64,000 nt of DNA from Rhizobium giardinii bv. giardinii H152 (GTDB taxonomy: Bacteria; Pseudomonadota; Alphaproteobacteria; Rhizobiales; Rhizobiaceae), in NCBI RefSeq assembly GCF_000379605.1, contig NZ_KB902578.1:532291-596290 (forward strand). Reading direction: 5' to 3'. A program made the position numbers and the translations under genes. Positions 43,711-52,754 of the stretch are shown one piece after another (positions within the stretch are counted from its first letter, which is position 1; every line of letters starts with the position of its first letter). The notes under the pieces are model-generated. The model made no database searches. It saw only the letters and a list, made by a program, of their open reading frames with translations, and was not told the DNA's origin.

Positions 43711-44685
43711 ATGACCAGCATCCTCACCAATTCCGCGGCTATGGCCGCCCTCCAGACGTTGCGTTCGATCAATACGAACATGGAAGACGTGCAGAGCCGC
43801 ATTTCCTCCGGCTATCGCGTCGAGACCGCCGCGGACAACGCCGCCTACTGGTCGATCGCGACCACCATGCGTTCGGACAATACTGCCCTGTCCACCGTTC
43901 AGGACGCGCTCGGGCTGGGCGCCGCCAAGGTCGATACCTCCTATGCCGGCATGAGCTCGGCCATCGAAGTCGTCTCCGAGATTAAGGCAAAGCTCGTCGC
44001 GGCGCGCGAACCGGGCGTCGACAAGACCAAGATCAACAAGGAACTTAACGAACTCAAGAACCAGCTCGCATCCGCTGCCGAATCGGCATCTTTCTCTGGC
44101 GAAAACTGGCTTTACAATGACACGACGACACCGGCGGGGATCAAGTCGATTGTGGCGTCCTTCAACCGTTCGACGAACGGTTCGGTTTCCGTCACGACAC
44201 TGGATTACGACACGGCGGAGTCGATCCTGATCGACACCCAGAACTCCTCGCTCGGCCAGCTCACTAAGGGCGTTGCCGTCGAGCAGGGCGCTGCTGTCGG
44301 CACCGGTACGGCCAACGCGACCTATCACCTTGTCCTGGTTTCCGGCGGCACCGCGCCGACCGGTTCGGTGCTGATCGATCTCACATCCACGACCCCGGAC
44401 GACGACGTCGATGGCATGATCAGCGCGGTCGATGCCATGCTCAGCAACCTCACCGATGCCGCATCGACCCTCGGCGCCATTACCAGCCGCATCGACATGC
44501 AGGAAAACTTCGTTGCCAACCTGATGGACGTGATCGACAAGGGTGTCGGCCGTCTGGTCGATGCCGACATGAACGAGGAATCGACCCGCCTCAAGGCGCT
44601 GCAGACGCAGCAGCAACTGGGCATCCAGGCCCTCTCGATCGCCAACACCAATTCCGAGAACATCCTGCGTCTCTTCCAGCAGTAA
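43711..44685 (+). CDS. flaC: third flagellin, more divergent
   Basis: A 324-residue flagellin with the same ends as the other two (MTSILTNSAAMAALQTLRSI; QQLGIQALSIANTNSENILR) but a clearly diverged centre (TTPAGIKSIVASFNRSTNGS). It ends in LFQQ instead of LFR. Equal length with lower identity suggests an older duplication and a different role in the complex filament. The symbol is assigned by order only; the rhizobial naming (flaC or flaD) may differ. Confidence 0.93.
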   Translation: MTSILTNSAAMAALQTLRSINTNMEDVQSRISSGYRVETAADNAAYWSIATTMRSDNTALSTVQDALGLGAAKVDTSYAGMSSAIEVVSEIKAKLVAAREPGVDKTKINKELNELKNQLASAAESASFSGENWLYNDTTTPAGIKSIVASFNRSTNGSVSVTTLDYDTAESILIDTQNSSLGQLTKGVAVEQGAAVGTGTANATYHLVLVSGGTAPTGSVLIDLTSTTPDDDVDGMISAVDAMLSNLTDAASTLGAITSRIDMQENFVANLMDVIDKGVGRLVDADMNEESTRLKALQTQQQLGIQALSIANTNSENILRLFQQ

Positions 44686-44906
44686 GCGATGCCGGAGGGC
44701 CGGAGGCCATAGGCACGGTCTTCGTTTTGCGGGTTTGTCGCCGCCTCCGTCTCGCGAAGCGGCGGCGATATCTTTCCCCCATGCTGCCGGTCATCGGCAT
44801 GGGCGGAAATGGTTGGACCGCGCTAATTGCCCAAGCGCGGTCCAACACCTTTTCCAAAAGTCCCGAAACCGATCGCCGGGACCTCCGATTACATGACCGA
44901 CCACAT
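44686..44906. terminator. region after the third flagellin with probable terminator
   Basis: TCGCCGCC (44738-44745) pairs with GGCGGCGA (44761-44768) around a loop containing CTCGCGAA, followed by TATCTTTCCC. It resembles the other flagellin terminators but has a shorter T tract. No gene is seen in the remainder of this stretch. Confidence 0.55.
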
Positions 44907-44980
44907 TTTCGCACAAGTTTGGCTGGGTAGTCTCCAACCGCAACCATCCTCATCTCGGTTGCCAGGCAATATGAATATTG
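44907..44980 (+). promoter_or_regulatory. flagellar box and dyad upstream of the FliH-like/motBC/fliK unit
   Basis: TTTCGCACAAG, six bases, TGGGTAG (44907-44930) matches the element seen before other flagellar operons. About 36 nt further on is the dyad CAATAT-GA-ATATTG (44967-44980). The region from here to 45044 shows no other gene. Confidence 0.45.
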
Positions 44981-45044
44981 TGCTGCCGTTGTATGCGGCC
45001 CGCGCCACCGGATTCTTCGGGCGGCGAGCCGGTACGGATTGAAA

Positions 45045-45215
45045 ATGTTCGGGCCACGCGGCTTTGCCGTTCCGCGGGGTCCTGAAGGAGACATTCGGGA
45101 AGTGTCACAGTCTGTTGCTTTCGAGCCCGTTAGCCAAATGCCGTTCGCAACCCGTCAGGGGGCGGGCCAAACCGTGGCCAAAACGACAACCGGTGTCACG
45201 GGAGGCACCCGATGA
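45045..45215 (+). CDS. possible 56-aa leader protein coupled to the FliH-like gene
   Basis: An open frame starting MFGPRGFAVPRGPEGDIREV and ending VAKTTTGVTGGTR. Its TGA overlaps the ATG of the next gene (ATGA), the same coupling seen throughout this cluster. The ribosome-binding site is poor, codon choice is only moderately typical, and no family is recognised. It may be a small coupled gene or only leader sequence. Confidence 0.25.
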   Translation: MFGPRGFAVPRGPEGDIREVSQSVAFEPVSQMPFATRQGAGQTVAKTTTGVTGGTR

Positions 45216-45868
45216 GCGCTTCCATTTCCCGCTATCTCAAGGATTTCAGTGCTCCAAAAGTCGATCTCAAGATGGTTCCGCCGCGATATTTCCCGGACCT
45301 CGATGAAGACTTTCCCGCCGACGGTGCTTTTGCCATGAAGCCGCAGGCCGAACCGCAGGTCGATCTGGAGGCAGAGCGTCGCGACGCCTTCGCGCAAGGG
45401 CGCCGTGAAGCCGAAGCCGAGCAACGTTCCTTGCACGCAACGGAAATCGCCGCCCTGAACGAGCGCCACGCCGCGGAGCTGGAGGCGTTGCGCGTGCGCT
45501 GCGACAATGAAATCGCGGCGATGATCTATGATCGCTTCTCCGACATGGCGTCCCAACTCGCGACCATGCTTTCCGACCAGACGGCGCGTGTGTTGGCGCC
45601 AGTGATGGAGGAGGTGCTTTTGCGCAAATCCGCCGATGACCTGGCGCGCATGATCGCCCATGCGGTTGGTGCGGGTGAAGGTGCGAAGATAACGGTGAAA
45701 GGGCCGCTGGCTCAGTTCGAGGCGCTGAAGCGTCGTCTCAATGACGAAACACTGATCTTCCGCCACCATGAAACCGCTGACATCGACCTTTCGGTCGAGT
45801 TCGGCGATTCTATTCTGGTGACGCGAATGGCCGCCTGGGCGGATACCGTCAGGAAGGTGCTGGCATGA
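45212..45868 (+). CDS. fliH: FliH-like flagellar export regulator (candidate)
   Basis: A 218-residue soluble protein. N-terminal tail about 1-50; a Glu/Ala/Arg-rich coiled coil about 50-105 (LEAERRDAFAQGRREAEAEQ); a C-terminal alpha/beta region about 110-218 (DLARMIAHAVGAGEGAKITV; GDSILVTRMAAWADTVRKVL). This layout, with small-residue spacing FAQGRREAEAE in the coil, matches FliH/YscL, the partner of the export ATPase, and no other fliH is seen in the cluster. Sequence likeness is weak, so the name is tentative. GGGAGG lies about 8 nt upstream. The stop overlaps motB by four bases. Confidence 0.6.
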   Translation: MSASISRYLKDFSAPKVDLKMVPPRYFPDLDEDFPADGAFAMKPQAEPQVDLEAERRDAFAQGRREAEAEQRSLHATEIAALNERHAAELEALRVRCDNEIAAMIYDRFSDMASQLATMLSDQTARVLAPVMEEVLLRKSADDLARMIAHAVGAGEGAKITVKGPLAQFEALKRRLNDETLIFRHHETADIDLSVEFGDSILVTRMAAWADTVRKVLA

Positions 45869-47058
45869 GCGAGACTGAAAGCCATCACCACGGCAAGAAC
45901 GAAATCGTCATCGTCAAGCGCCATGGCGGCAATCACGACGGCCATCATGGCGGCGCGTGGAAAATCGCCTATGCCGACTTCATGACGGCGATGATGGCGT
46001 TCTTTCTCGTCATGTGGCTGATCAATGCGGCCAACCCGCAGACCAAGGCAGCGCTCGCCTCCTATTTCAACCCTGTGCAGCTGACCGATGCCAAGCCGTC
46101 CGAAAAAGGCGTCAAGCAGCCGGCCAAGGACGCCAAGGGTGAAGAAGACCAGATGAAGTCCAAGGTTAACGGCACGGAGACCAAGACCGGGGGATCGGCG
46201 AAAAGCGGTGATGATCTGACGGCGACTTCCGGCGAGGAAACACAATATTCCGATGCCGATTTCTTCGAAAACCCCTATTCGGTCATGTCCGAAATCGTCA
46301 ACGAAACCGGCCGCAATGCCAATATCAGCGCCAAAGGAGATGGCGGCGCGTCAACCTCCGGTCCCGCTACCGGCGCCGAAGGAGGCGAAGCCTATCGCGA
46401 CCCGTTCGATCCGGATTTCTGGACGAAGCAGGTCGAATTGCAGAACGCGCAAAAGGGCGGCGACAGCCTGGAAGCCAAGGCCGGAGATGGGCCGGCCGAT
46501 GCGTCGAAGGAAGCCGCCGCAGCCGCACAAGGTCAGCCAGGCACAGAAGATCAGGCTGCTCAGCCTGAACAGGTTACGTCGGCCAAGCCCGATGACAATG
46601 CCGCCAAGGCCCTTAAGGCCGAGATCGAGAAGGAAATCGGCGGGGCAGCCGGCAAGCTTGCCGAAGGCCTGCTGGTGACACCAACCGAGGGAGGCCTGCT
46701 TGTCACAATCAGCGAACAGGCAGATACGCCGATGTTCGGTGTCGGCTCGGCCGTGCCCGAGAAAGACATGGTGATAGCCATGGAGAAGATCGGCAAGCTC
46801 CTGTCGGCGCGCACCGGCGCGATCGCCATCCGCGGCCATACCGACGGGCGTCCTTTCAAGAAAGGCGTCTACGACAATTGGCGGCTTTCGTCCGATCGTG
46901 CCCAGAGCGCCTATTACATGCTCGTTCGCGGTGGTCTCGCCGAAAGCCGTGTCAGCCAGATCAGTGGCTTCGCGGACAAGCGCCTCCAGGTTCCGAAGGA
47001 TCCGCTGGCGCCGGCCAACCGGCGCATCGAAATCCTGCTGCAGACAGATCGGGGCTGA
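45865..47058 (+). CDS. motB: flagellar stator protein MotB
   Basis: A 397-residue stator subunit. A His/Gly-rich cytoplasmic start precedes the single membrane helix (about 35-57), which carries the proton-binding Asp38 (YADFMTAMMAFFLVMWL). A long Ala/Asp/Gln-rich periplasmic linker (about 80-250) leads to the OmpA-like peptidoglycan-binding domain (GAIAIRGHTDGRPFKKG, LSSDRAQSAYYMLVRGGL, PANRRIEILL). The long linker is a rhizobial trait. It overlaps the FliH-like gene and precedes motC by 5 nt. Confidence 0.95.
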   Translation: MSETESHHHGKNEIVIVKRHGGNHDGHHGGAWKIAYADFMTAMMAFFLVMWLINAANPQTKAALASYFNPVQLTDAKPSEKGVKQPAKDAKGEEDQMKSKVNGTETKTGGSAKSGDDLTATSGEETQYSDADFFENPYSVMSEIVNETGRNANISAKGDGGASTSGPATGAEGGEAYRDPFDPDFWTKQVELQNAQKGGDSLEAKAGDGPADASKEAAAAAQGQPGTEDQAAQPEQVTSAKPDDNAAKALKAEIEKEIGGAAGKLAEGLLVTPTEGGLLVTISEQADTPMFGVGSAVPEKDMVIAMEKIGKLLSARTGAIAIRGHTDGRPFKKGVYDNWRLSSDRAQSAYYMLVRGGLAESRVSQISGFADKRLQVPKDPLAPANRRIEILLQTDRG

Positions 47059-47063
47059 TCGCG

Positions 47064-48377
47064 ATGCTGAAGGCGATCCGCACCCTCTTTCTCGGCGCCT
47101 GCGCGATCGGGGTCCTTCCGGGCCTCGCCGCGCATGCCGGCGATTTGGAGGATCTGGCGCCCTACAAGATGCTGCGGTCGCTGCAGTATATCCAGGACTC
47201 GATCGTTCTCGGCGATCATTCGGCAGCCGAGATGCAGCGTTTCATGCTCGGCGCGATCGACAAGCGTCTGCGATCTGCGGAGCCTTCCGTTTTCGATGAT
47301 CCAAGAAACGTGGACGCTGCTTTCATCTATGCCATGAGCGGCGGCAATCCGGAAACGCTGTCCTATCTCGCTGACCGCGACGTCGAAGGAAATTTCGACA
47401 ACCGTATTGTCGATGCGCTGAGCCATTACCTGACCGGCAAGGGCGGGCTGATGGTCGAGAATCTCGAAAAGGCCATTCCGGAATACCGGAATGCGCGGAT
47501 CGGTCCCTATCTCTATCTGGTGCTCGGCAATGGCAGCGCGCAGCAGGATCCTGCCGCCTCGCTGAAATACTATGATTGGGCACGATTGACGGCACCGGGC
47601 ACGAATATCGAGGAAGCCGCCTTGCGGCGATCGATCGCGCTGGCAACCCGCGGACACATGCCGGACAAGGGCTTTGCCTATTCGCTGTCCTATGCGCGGC
47701 GCTTCTTGACGTCTCCCTATGCGAGCCAGTTCGCCGATGTCTTCGTCGAACTGGCTGTCGCCAACTACGGTGAGCAGACCGAGGGCAAGATCCAGGAAAT
47801 TCTTGGTTTCATGGACAAGCCCCGGCAGCGTGAGGTCTATCTGCGCATTGCCCGGCGCGCGGCGATCGCCGGCATGCAGGAACTGGCGACACTTGCCTCC
47901 GAACGTGCCCAATCGCTTTCGGATGTCGCCGATGCGGGGCCAAAGACGCTGGCCAACCTCTATTCCGGGCTCGTCGGCGTTCCGTCCCAGGATATTCTCG
48001 AAGCAGTGAAGGGCATTAGTGCCATTCCCGACGCAGAGCTCTCTCCGCGTGATCGCGCGCTGCGCCAGGCAGCGACGGTCGTTGCCAGCGAAGTGTTGCG
48101 CGCGCCCGACCCAGACAGCCTGACGCAAGCGTCCGTTCCTAATATCGCCCCCGCAAACATTGAAGGGCAGGGCGAACCGGAGACGGGCAGCGGCGAAAGC
48201 CCATTTGCAGCGGCGCCCGACGCTGCGGTGAGCGAGACGCAATCGAAGAAGACACAGCAACAGGTGGACGCGTCAGAAGCGAGCCCGCCTGATCCGCTTC
48301 TCGATGCGTTTCTGAGCACAGGTCGTTCAAAACTCGACGAGATCGATTCTCTCCTGAAGGGGGAAGACGAGAAATGA
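47064..48377 (+). CDS. motC: periplasmic motility protein MotC
   Basis: A 437-residue exported protein. The signal peptide (AIRTLFLGACAIGVLPGLAA) is cleaved near HAG. The mature region is built of helical repeats resembling TPR units (about 30-340) and ends in an acidic, low-complexity tail. MotC is a rhizobial protein that interacts with the MotB periplasmic domain and tunes torque; MotE is its chaperone. The role comes from S. meliloti work. Its stop overlaps fliK by four bases. Confidence 0.92.
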   Translation: MLKAIRTLFLGACAIGVLPGLAAHAGDLEDLAPYKMLRSLQYIQDSIVLGDHSAAEMQRFMLGAIDKRLRSAEPSVFDDPRNVDAAFIYAMSGGNPETLSYLADRDVEGNFDNRIVDALSHYLTGKGGLMVENLEKAIPEYRNARIGPYLYLVLGNGSAQQDPAASLKYYDWARLTAPGTNIEEAALRRSIALATRGHMPDKGFAYSLSYARRFLTSPYASQFADVFVELAVANYGEQTEGKIQEILGFMDKPRQREVYLRIARRAAIAGMQELATLASERAQSLSDVADAGPKTLANLYSGLVGVPSQDILEAVKGISAIPDAELSPRDRALRQAATVVASEVLRAPDPDSLTQASVPNIAPANIEGQGEPETGSGESPFAAAPDAAVSETQSKKTQQQVDASEASPPDPLLDAFLSTGRSKLDEIDSLLKGEDEK

Positions 48378-49954
48378 TATTTGTGGACGACAGCCTTCTG
48401 GGTGCGGGCCCGATACGTTCAGCCAATTCCGCCGGCAAGCAAAAAGAAGCTGACGCTGCCAGCCAGCGTTCGGCCTTCGAAAATGCGTTTGCCGATGCCG
48501 GCAAGAAGAAACAGCCAACGGTTTCGATCAGCGGGAAGGCGGCAACGGACGGCGGCACGCAGGCGACCTTCGTGGCGTTGCGGAACCCAAAGACCACTGA
48601 TGCTGCGACCGACATCGCAGCCAGCGGCGACGCCGCCGTGACGGATCAGGACAGTTCGCTATCCCTGCCTGGTGCAGCGGATGACAGCGAGATGCTCGGA
48701 AGCACCAATGCCGCCTTGCGCGCAGCAGCGAAGCCGATGCTGATGCCGCAGACCGGGGAAGAGGCCACCGTCGAACAGGAGGCTCATCATCAGAAGTCCA
48801 ATTTGACGCCCTCCGATGGCAAAGGCAGCCTTCGGGCGTCGATCGATCTTGCCAATCTCGGCACGAATGCGACAGCCGGTGCCGGCCAGATTCTCGATGA
48901 GCAGGCAGGCGAAAAGTTGAACGCGCTCTTGAAGGATCCGAAGGCTCACTCGAAACACAGCGATTCCAACGCAACGACATCGGACGAAGCATTGCCGTCG
49001 AACTCGCTCGATACCGCCGGTGCAGCAATGGCGCCCGCCGATGTCAGCCATCTGCTGGCGCTCCTCGGCGCCCCCCAGGCGCTCGGCACGACGGCGCAAG
49101 CGGACACGACGCCGGTGCTGTCCGAGTTCCAGGCACTGGCCGAGAGCGCCGGTAAAGCGAAGACTCCGAAGGATAGCGCGGGGTCGAAAGCGTCGGTCGG
49201 CCTGGAGGCTGACGCCAACGCGGTTCAGAATAGTACCGAGGCAGGGTCCGATCGGATATTCCGGTTCACCCGGGCGGACGGCAAGGGTCAGGCTGTCTTC
49301 ATGAACGTGGCATCGGATGAGGACAAGGCCGGTGGCGGCGCGTCGACGACAGCTGCCAAGGCCGAAGCGGTGACAGTGGTTGAAGCGCGCCGCTATCTCG
49401 GGCTTGCGCCCACCAGCAATGCATCGACGATCACAAGCCAGATCGCCAGCAATCCAGAATGGGTGAACTCCTTGCAGTCGAGCGCGGAGGCTTCGGGGCC
49501 GCTGACTGAGGGCTCTACCGGCAAGGTTCTCAACACGCTGAAGATTCAGATGCATCCGATCGATCTGGGCACCGTGACGGCCACGTTGCGGCTCAAGGAT
49601 GACGAATTGCAGGTCGAGTTGAAGGTTGAAACCGGCGACGCCTTCCGGCAGCTCAGCGATGATCAGGACGCGATGGTGAAAGCGCTGCGTGCGCAGGGGT
49701 TCGCCGTGGATCAGGTCAGCGTTGTCTTCAATAGCACGGACAGGTCCGGCGCCAACGATACACAGCAGCAAGCACAAAATCAGACGGGTCAGCAGGGCCG
49801 CGAAGCGGCGGGCGACCGTCCGGCCGAGGGCAGGCGCCAGAACAATGATAGCGGCAGCGAGCCGCAGGACCGCGGGAGGTGGACGAGGAATGAAGGCACG
49901 AGCGATGCGTCTTCTGGTGCTGAGCCTGGCCGGACTGGTGACGTCTATATGTAG
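48374..49954 (+). CDS. fliK: hook-length control protein FliK (formerly MotD)
   Basis: A 526-residue hydrophilic Ala/Ser/Asp-rich protein. Only the C-terminal domain is well conserved (about 395-460: LKIQMHPIDLGTVTATLRLK; DDQDAMVKALRAQGFAVDQV), the part that contacts FlhB and switches export specificity. A Gln/Asn/Arg/Gly-rich tail follows. In S. meliloti this gene was first called motD and later shown to be fliK. It lies in the motB-motC-fliK unit and overlaps the next gene by 65 nt. Confidence 0.92.
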   Translation: MIFVDDSLLGAGPIRSANSAGKQKEADAASQRSAFENAFADAGKKKQPTVSISGKAATDGGTQATFVALRNPKTTDAATDIAASGDAAVTDQDSSLSLPGAADDSEMLGSTNAALRAAAKPMLMPQTGEEATVEQEAHHQKSNLTPSDGKGSLRASIDLANLGTNATAGAGQILDEQAGEKLNALLKDPKAHSKHSDSNATTSDEALPSNSLDTAGAAMAPADVSHLLALLGAPQALGTTAQADTTPVLSEFQALAESAGKAKTPKDSAGSKASVGLEADANAVQNSTEAGSDRIFRFTRADGKGQAVFMNVASDEDKAGGGASTTAAKAEAVTVVEARRYLGLAPTSNASTITSQIASNPEWVNSLQSSAEASGPLTEGSTGKVLNTLKIQMHPIDLGTVTATLRLKDDELQVELKVETGDAFRQLSDDQDAMVKALRAQGFAVDQVSVVFNSTDRSGANDTQQQAQNQTGQQGREAAGDRPAEGRRQNNDSGSEPQDRGRWTRNEGTSDASSGAEPGRTGDVYM

Positions 49955-50456
49955 CGCTGATGCCAATACAGGCATTTGCGAGAGCGAGATTACGGCGGCG
50001 GCGGCGAAGTATCAGATTCCGGCGGGCATCCTCTATTCCGTCGGTCTGACGGAAACCGGCCGTAAGGGATCGCTCCAGCCTTATGCCATGAACATCGAGG
50101 GCAAGGCTTACTTCGCCAACAGCGCCCAGGAGGTGCTTCAGCGATTTGCCGAGGCTCGTGGGCAAGGCGCCAAGCTGATCGACCTCGGCTGCATGCAGAT
50201 CAACTACCATTTCCACGGCGAGAATTTTGCCTCGCCGCGCGAGATGCTGGACCCGAGGAAGAACGTCGAATACGCCGCCCGCTTCCTGGCCGATCTGCAT
50301 GCCAGGCACGAGACCTGGACGATGGCCGTTGCCCGGTACCATGCCGGGCCCAACAACGACCCTGCGCAAAAGAAATATGTCTGCCGGGTGATCGCCAATC
50401 TGGTCGCGACCGGCTATGGAAAGTGGACCGCAAACGCGTCGAACTTTTGCCGATAA
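49890..50456 (+). CDS. lytic transglycosylase of the flagellar locus
   Basis: A 188-residue secreted SLT-fold enzyme. Signal peptide RLLVLSLAGLVTSICSADA; catalytic Glu in YSVGLTETGRKG; further SLT motifs LGCMQINYHFHGENF, NVEYAARFLADL and MAVARYHAGP. It cuts peptidoglycan so that the rod can pass, complementing FlgJ here, which has only the rod-binding part. Start 49890 has GGGAGG 10 nt upstream; an ATG at 49905 is also possible. It overlaps the fliK end in another frame. Confidence 0.88.
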   Translation: MKARAMRLLVLSLAGLVTSICSADANTGICESEITAAAAKYQIPAGILYSVGLTETGRKGSLQPYAMNIEGKAYFANSAQEVLQRFAEARGQGAKLIDLGCMQINYHFHGENFASPREMLDPRKNVEYAARFLADLHARHETWTMAVARYHAGPNNDPAQKKYVCRVIANLVATGYGKWTANASNFCR

Positions 50457-50737
50457 TGCAACTTTAACGATATTTATCGGCATCTTTTTCCGCGCTGTGC
50501 GATTGCGTCAACATTGCGGTGGAAAAATGACTGCAAACGCTTTCTTAACGACGCGTTAACGTTTCCACATGAATTTTAGTGGCTCATTTTGATGCACGTA
50601 CTACATATAGATCAAATCGGTACAGAAATCTTAATCTACTGTTAATTTCCGCCAGTAAGTTCCCATAGTTGTTCATGAATCGCCCGATTCGTATCTCTTG
50701 TGCCATCGAGGCACCATACTGATTCGGAGGCGGACGA
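50457..50737. promoter_or_regulatory. AT-rich rem promoter region
   Basis: About 280 nt without a gene, much richer in A and T than the neighbours, with repeated GTTAA and CTTAA words (for example CTTAACGACGCGTTAACG near 50548-50565). In S. meliloti the rem upstream region is bound by VisNR and by MucR, which favours AT-rich DNA. I cannot define the boxes. The 24-nt element found before other flagellar operons is absent here, as expected if it is the Rem target. Confidence 0.5.
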
Positions 50738-51409
50738 ATGATCGTAGTGGTTGATGAGCGTGAGCTCGTGAAAGACGGATATACTTCCTTGTTTGGGCGG
50801 GAGGGCGTGCCCTCCACCGGGTTCCATCCAAGCGACTTTGGCGACTGGGTTTCAACAGCGGCGGACACCGATATCGATGCCGTCGAGGCGTTTCTGATCG
50901 GCCAGGGCGAGAAGGCGATGAGCCTGCCTCGCGCCATCCGCGACCGGTCTTCGGCGCCGGTGATCGCCATCAGCGATTCTCCCTCGCTGGAGACAACGCT
51001 GGCGTTCTTCGACTGCGGCGTCGATGACGTGGTGCGCAAGCCGGTTCACCCCAGGGAAATCCTTGCCCGCGCAGCGGCCATCCGCCGCCGCCTGAAGGCC
51101 TTGGCGAATTATACCGACATCGGCCCGATCCGGGTTTTCTCCGACGGCCGGGACCCGGAAGTGCATGGCGACGTGTTCCCCCTGCCGCGCCGCGAGCGCC
51201 GCATTCTCGAATATCTGGTCTCCAACCGGGGCCGGCGCGTGTCCAAGACCCAGATCTTCAACGCCATCTACGGCATCTTCGATGAGGACGTCGAAGAGAA
51301 CGTCGTGGAAAGCCACATCAGCAAGCTGCGCAAGAAGCTGCGCAAGAAGCTCGGCTTCGATCCGATCGATTCCAAGCGTTTCCTCGGCTACTGCATCGAC
51401 TGGAACTGA
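50738..51409 (+). CDS. rem: OmpR-type motility regulator Rem (FtcR)
   Basis: A 223-residue regulator with a degenerate receiver (about 1-115) and an OmpR-type winged helix (about 130-220: [36 protein letters not shown]). It activates the class II flagellar operons in S. meliloti; Brucella FtcR is the homologue. The receiver has Asp6-Glu7, Lys in VRKPVHP, but Glu50 where the phosphoacceptor Asp is expected ([13 protein letters not shown]), so phosphorylation is unlikely. GGAGG lies 7 nt before the ATG. Confidence 0.93.
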   Translation: MIVVVDERELVKDGYTSLFGREGVPSTGFHPSDFGDWVSTAADTDIDAVEAFLIGQGEKAMSLPRAIRDRSSAPVIAISDSPSLETTLAFFDCGVDDVVRKPVHPREILARAAAIRRRLKALANYTDIGPIRVFSDGRDPEVHGDVFPLPRRERRILEYLVSNRGRRVSKTQIFNAIYGIFDEDVEENVVESHISKLRKKLRKKLGFDPIDSKRFLGYCIDWN

Positions 51410-51466
51410 CGATCTCGTGCTGGCCGTTTCGGATGTGGCAGCGTCCGATCCGGCCTACCAAGACAG

Positions 51467-51490
51467 GTTCACGCAAGGCCCGCTTCCTAG
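51467..51490 (+). promoter_or_regulatory. flagellar box upstream of flgE
   Basis: GTTCACGCAAG, six bases, TTCCTAG. This is almost identical to the fliF element, including AG and TGCC downstream. It ends 32 nt before the flgE ATG and lies between rem and flgE, so flgE and the genes after it can be transcribed independently of rem. Confidence 0.6.
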
Positions 51491-51522
51491 AGTTGCCATA
51501 ACGACGAAAACGAGGATCGGAC

Positions 51523-52731
51523 ATGAGTCTTTTCGGAATGATGCGAACCGGTAGTTCCGGCATGAACGCTCAGGCAAACCGCCTTGGCACGGTCGCGGAA
51601 AACATCGCGAACGCCAATACGACCGGTTACAAGCGGGCATCGACGGAATTCTCTTCCATGATCCTGCCTTCGAGTGACGGTGCTTACAATTCCGGCGGCG
51701 TTGAGACCAAGGTCCGCTACAGCATCGGGACCGAAGGCGCGAAAGTCTTTACCACATCCGGCTCCGACCTCGCGCTCGATGGTGGCGGCTTTTTCATCGT
51801 CGAAGGTGCCAACGGCCAGGAATTTCTCACCCGTGCCGGCGCGTTCACGCAGGATGGCGACGGCAACCTCGTCAATGCCGCGGGCTACACCCTGCTCGGC
51901 TATGAATACGGCGACGGCGACGATCCGACCGTGGTCGTCAACGGTTTCGACGGCTTGAGCAAGGTCAATCTTGCCTCCGACGGCCTCGTCGCGACCGGTT
52001 CGACGGCGGGATCGATGGGAGCCAACTTGAATTCCGGCGACGCCGTCGGCACCATATCGACGACCTCGCTGATCGTCTATGACAGCCAGGGCAACACCCG
52101 CATTCTCGACTTCAATTACGAAAAGACCGCCGATAACGCCTGGACTATTGAAATCATCGACCGCGAGTCGGGCGATTCGCTCGGTACGCAAGCGTTGGCG
52201 TTCGACGCTGACGGCGTCCTGACGACATCGCCGGCGACGATTACCACGACGGCCAAAACGGGCCTTGCCGGCACGGGGGCCGACCTCGGCTCGCTGGAGA
52301 TCGACCTCAGCAAGACCACGCAGCTCGGCTATAAGTTCAATCCGGATGGCGGCACGATCGACGGAAACGCACCGAGCAAGGTCGCCGGATTCCAGATCGA
52401 CGACGACGGCATCGTTTACGTCAAGTACGAAAACAATACGCTTGAGCCGCGCTATCGCATTGCACTGGCGAACGTGCAGAGCCCTGACAATCTTGTGCCA
52501 CAGGCTGGTAATGTCTACTCCCAGGGTGTGGATTCCGGTGTCATCGTCACGGGTTTCGCAGGCTCTGGCGATTTCGGAAACATCATCTCGGGCGCACTTG
52601 AAAACTCGAACGTCGATATCGCCGAAGAGCTCACGGCGATGATCGAATCTCAGCGCAGCTACACGGCAAACTCGAAAGTCTTCCAGACTGGCGCCGATCT
52701 GCTGGACGTCCTCGTGAACCTGAAGCGTTGA
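51523..52731 (+). CDS. flgE: flagellar hook protein FlgE
   Basis: A 402-residue hook subunit. N-terminus MSLFGMMRTGSSGMNAQANR with [20 protein letters not shown]; the D1 motif DLALDGGGFFIVEGANGQEF; C-terminus ALENSNVDIAEELTAMIESQ, RSYTANSKVFQTGADLLDVL. The variable domain lies between residues about 130 and 270. GAGGA precedes the ATG. It starts the flgE-flgK-flgL-flaF-flbT-flgD-fliQ run. Confidence 0.95.
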   Translation: MSLFGMMRTGSSGMNAQANRLGTVAENIANANTTGYKRASTEFSSMILPSSDGAYNSGGVETKVRYSIGTEGAKVFTTSGSDLALDGGGFFIVEGANGQEFLTRAGAFTQDGDGNLVNAAGYTLLGYEYGDGDDPTVVVNGFDGLSKVNLASDGLVATGSTAGSMGANLNSGDAVGTISTTSLIVYDSQGNTRILDFNYEKTADNAWTIEIIDRESGDSLGTQALAFDADGVLTTSPATITTTAKTGLAGTGADLGSLEIDLSKTTQLGYKFNPDGGTIDGNAPSKVAGFQIDDDGIVYVKYENNTLEPRYRIALANVQSPDNLVPQAGNVYSQGVDSGVIVTGFAGSGDFGNIISGALENSNVDIAEELTAMIESQRSYTANSKVFQTGADLLDVLVNLKR

Positions 52732-52754
52732 TCATATAAAGGACGGACTGCGCC

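Noticed and set aside
41151-44685. A long tandem repeat
   Set aside because: The repetition is three flagellin genes with their own promoters and terminators, not a mobile or satellite repeat.
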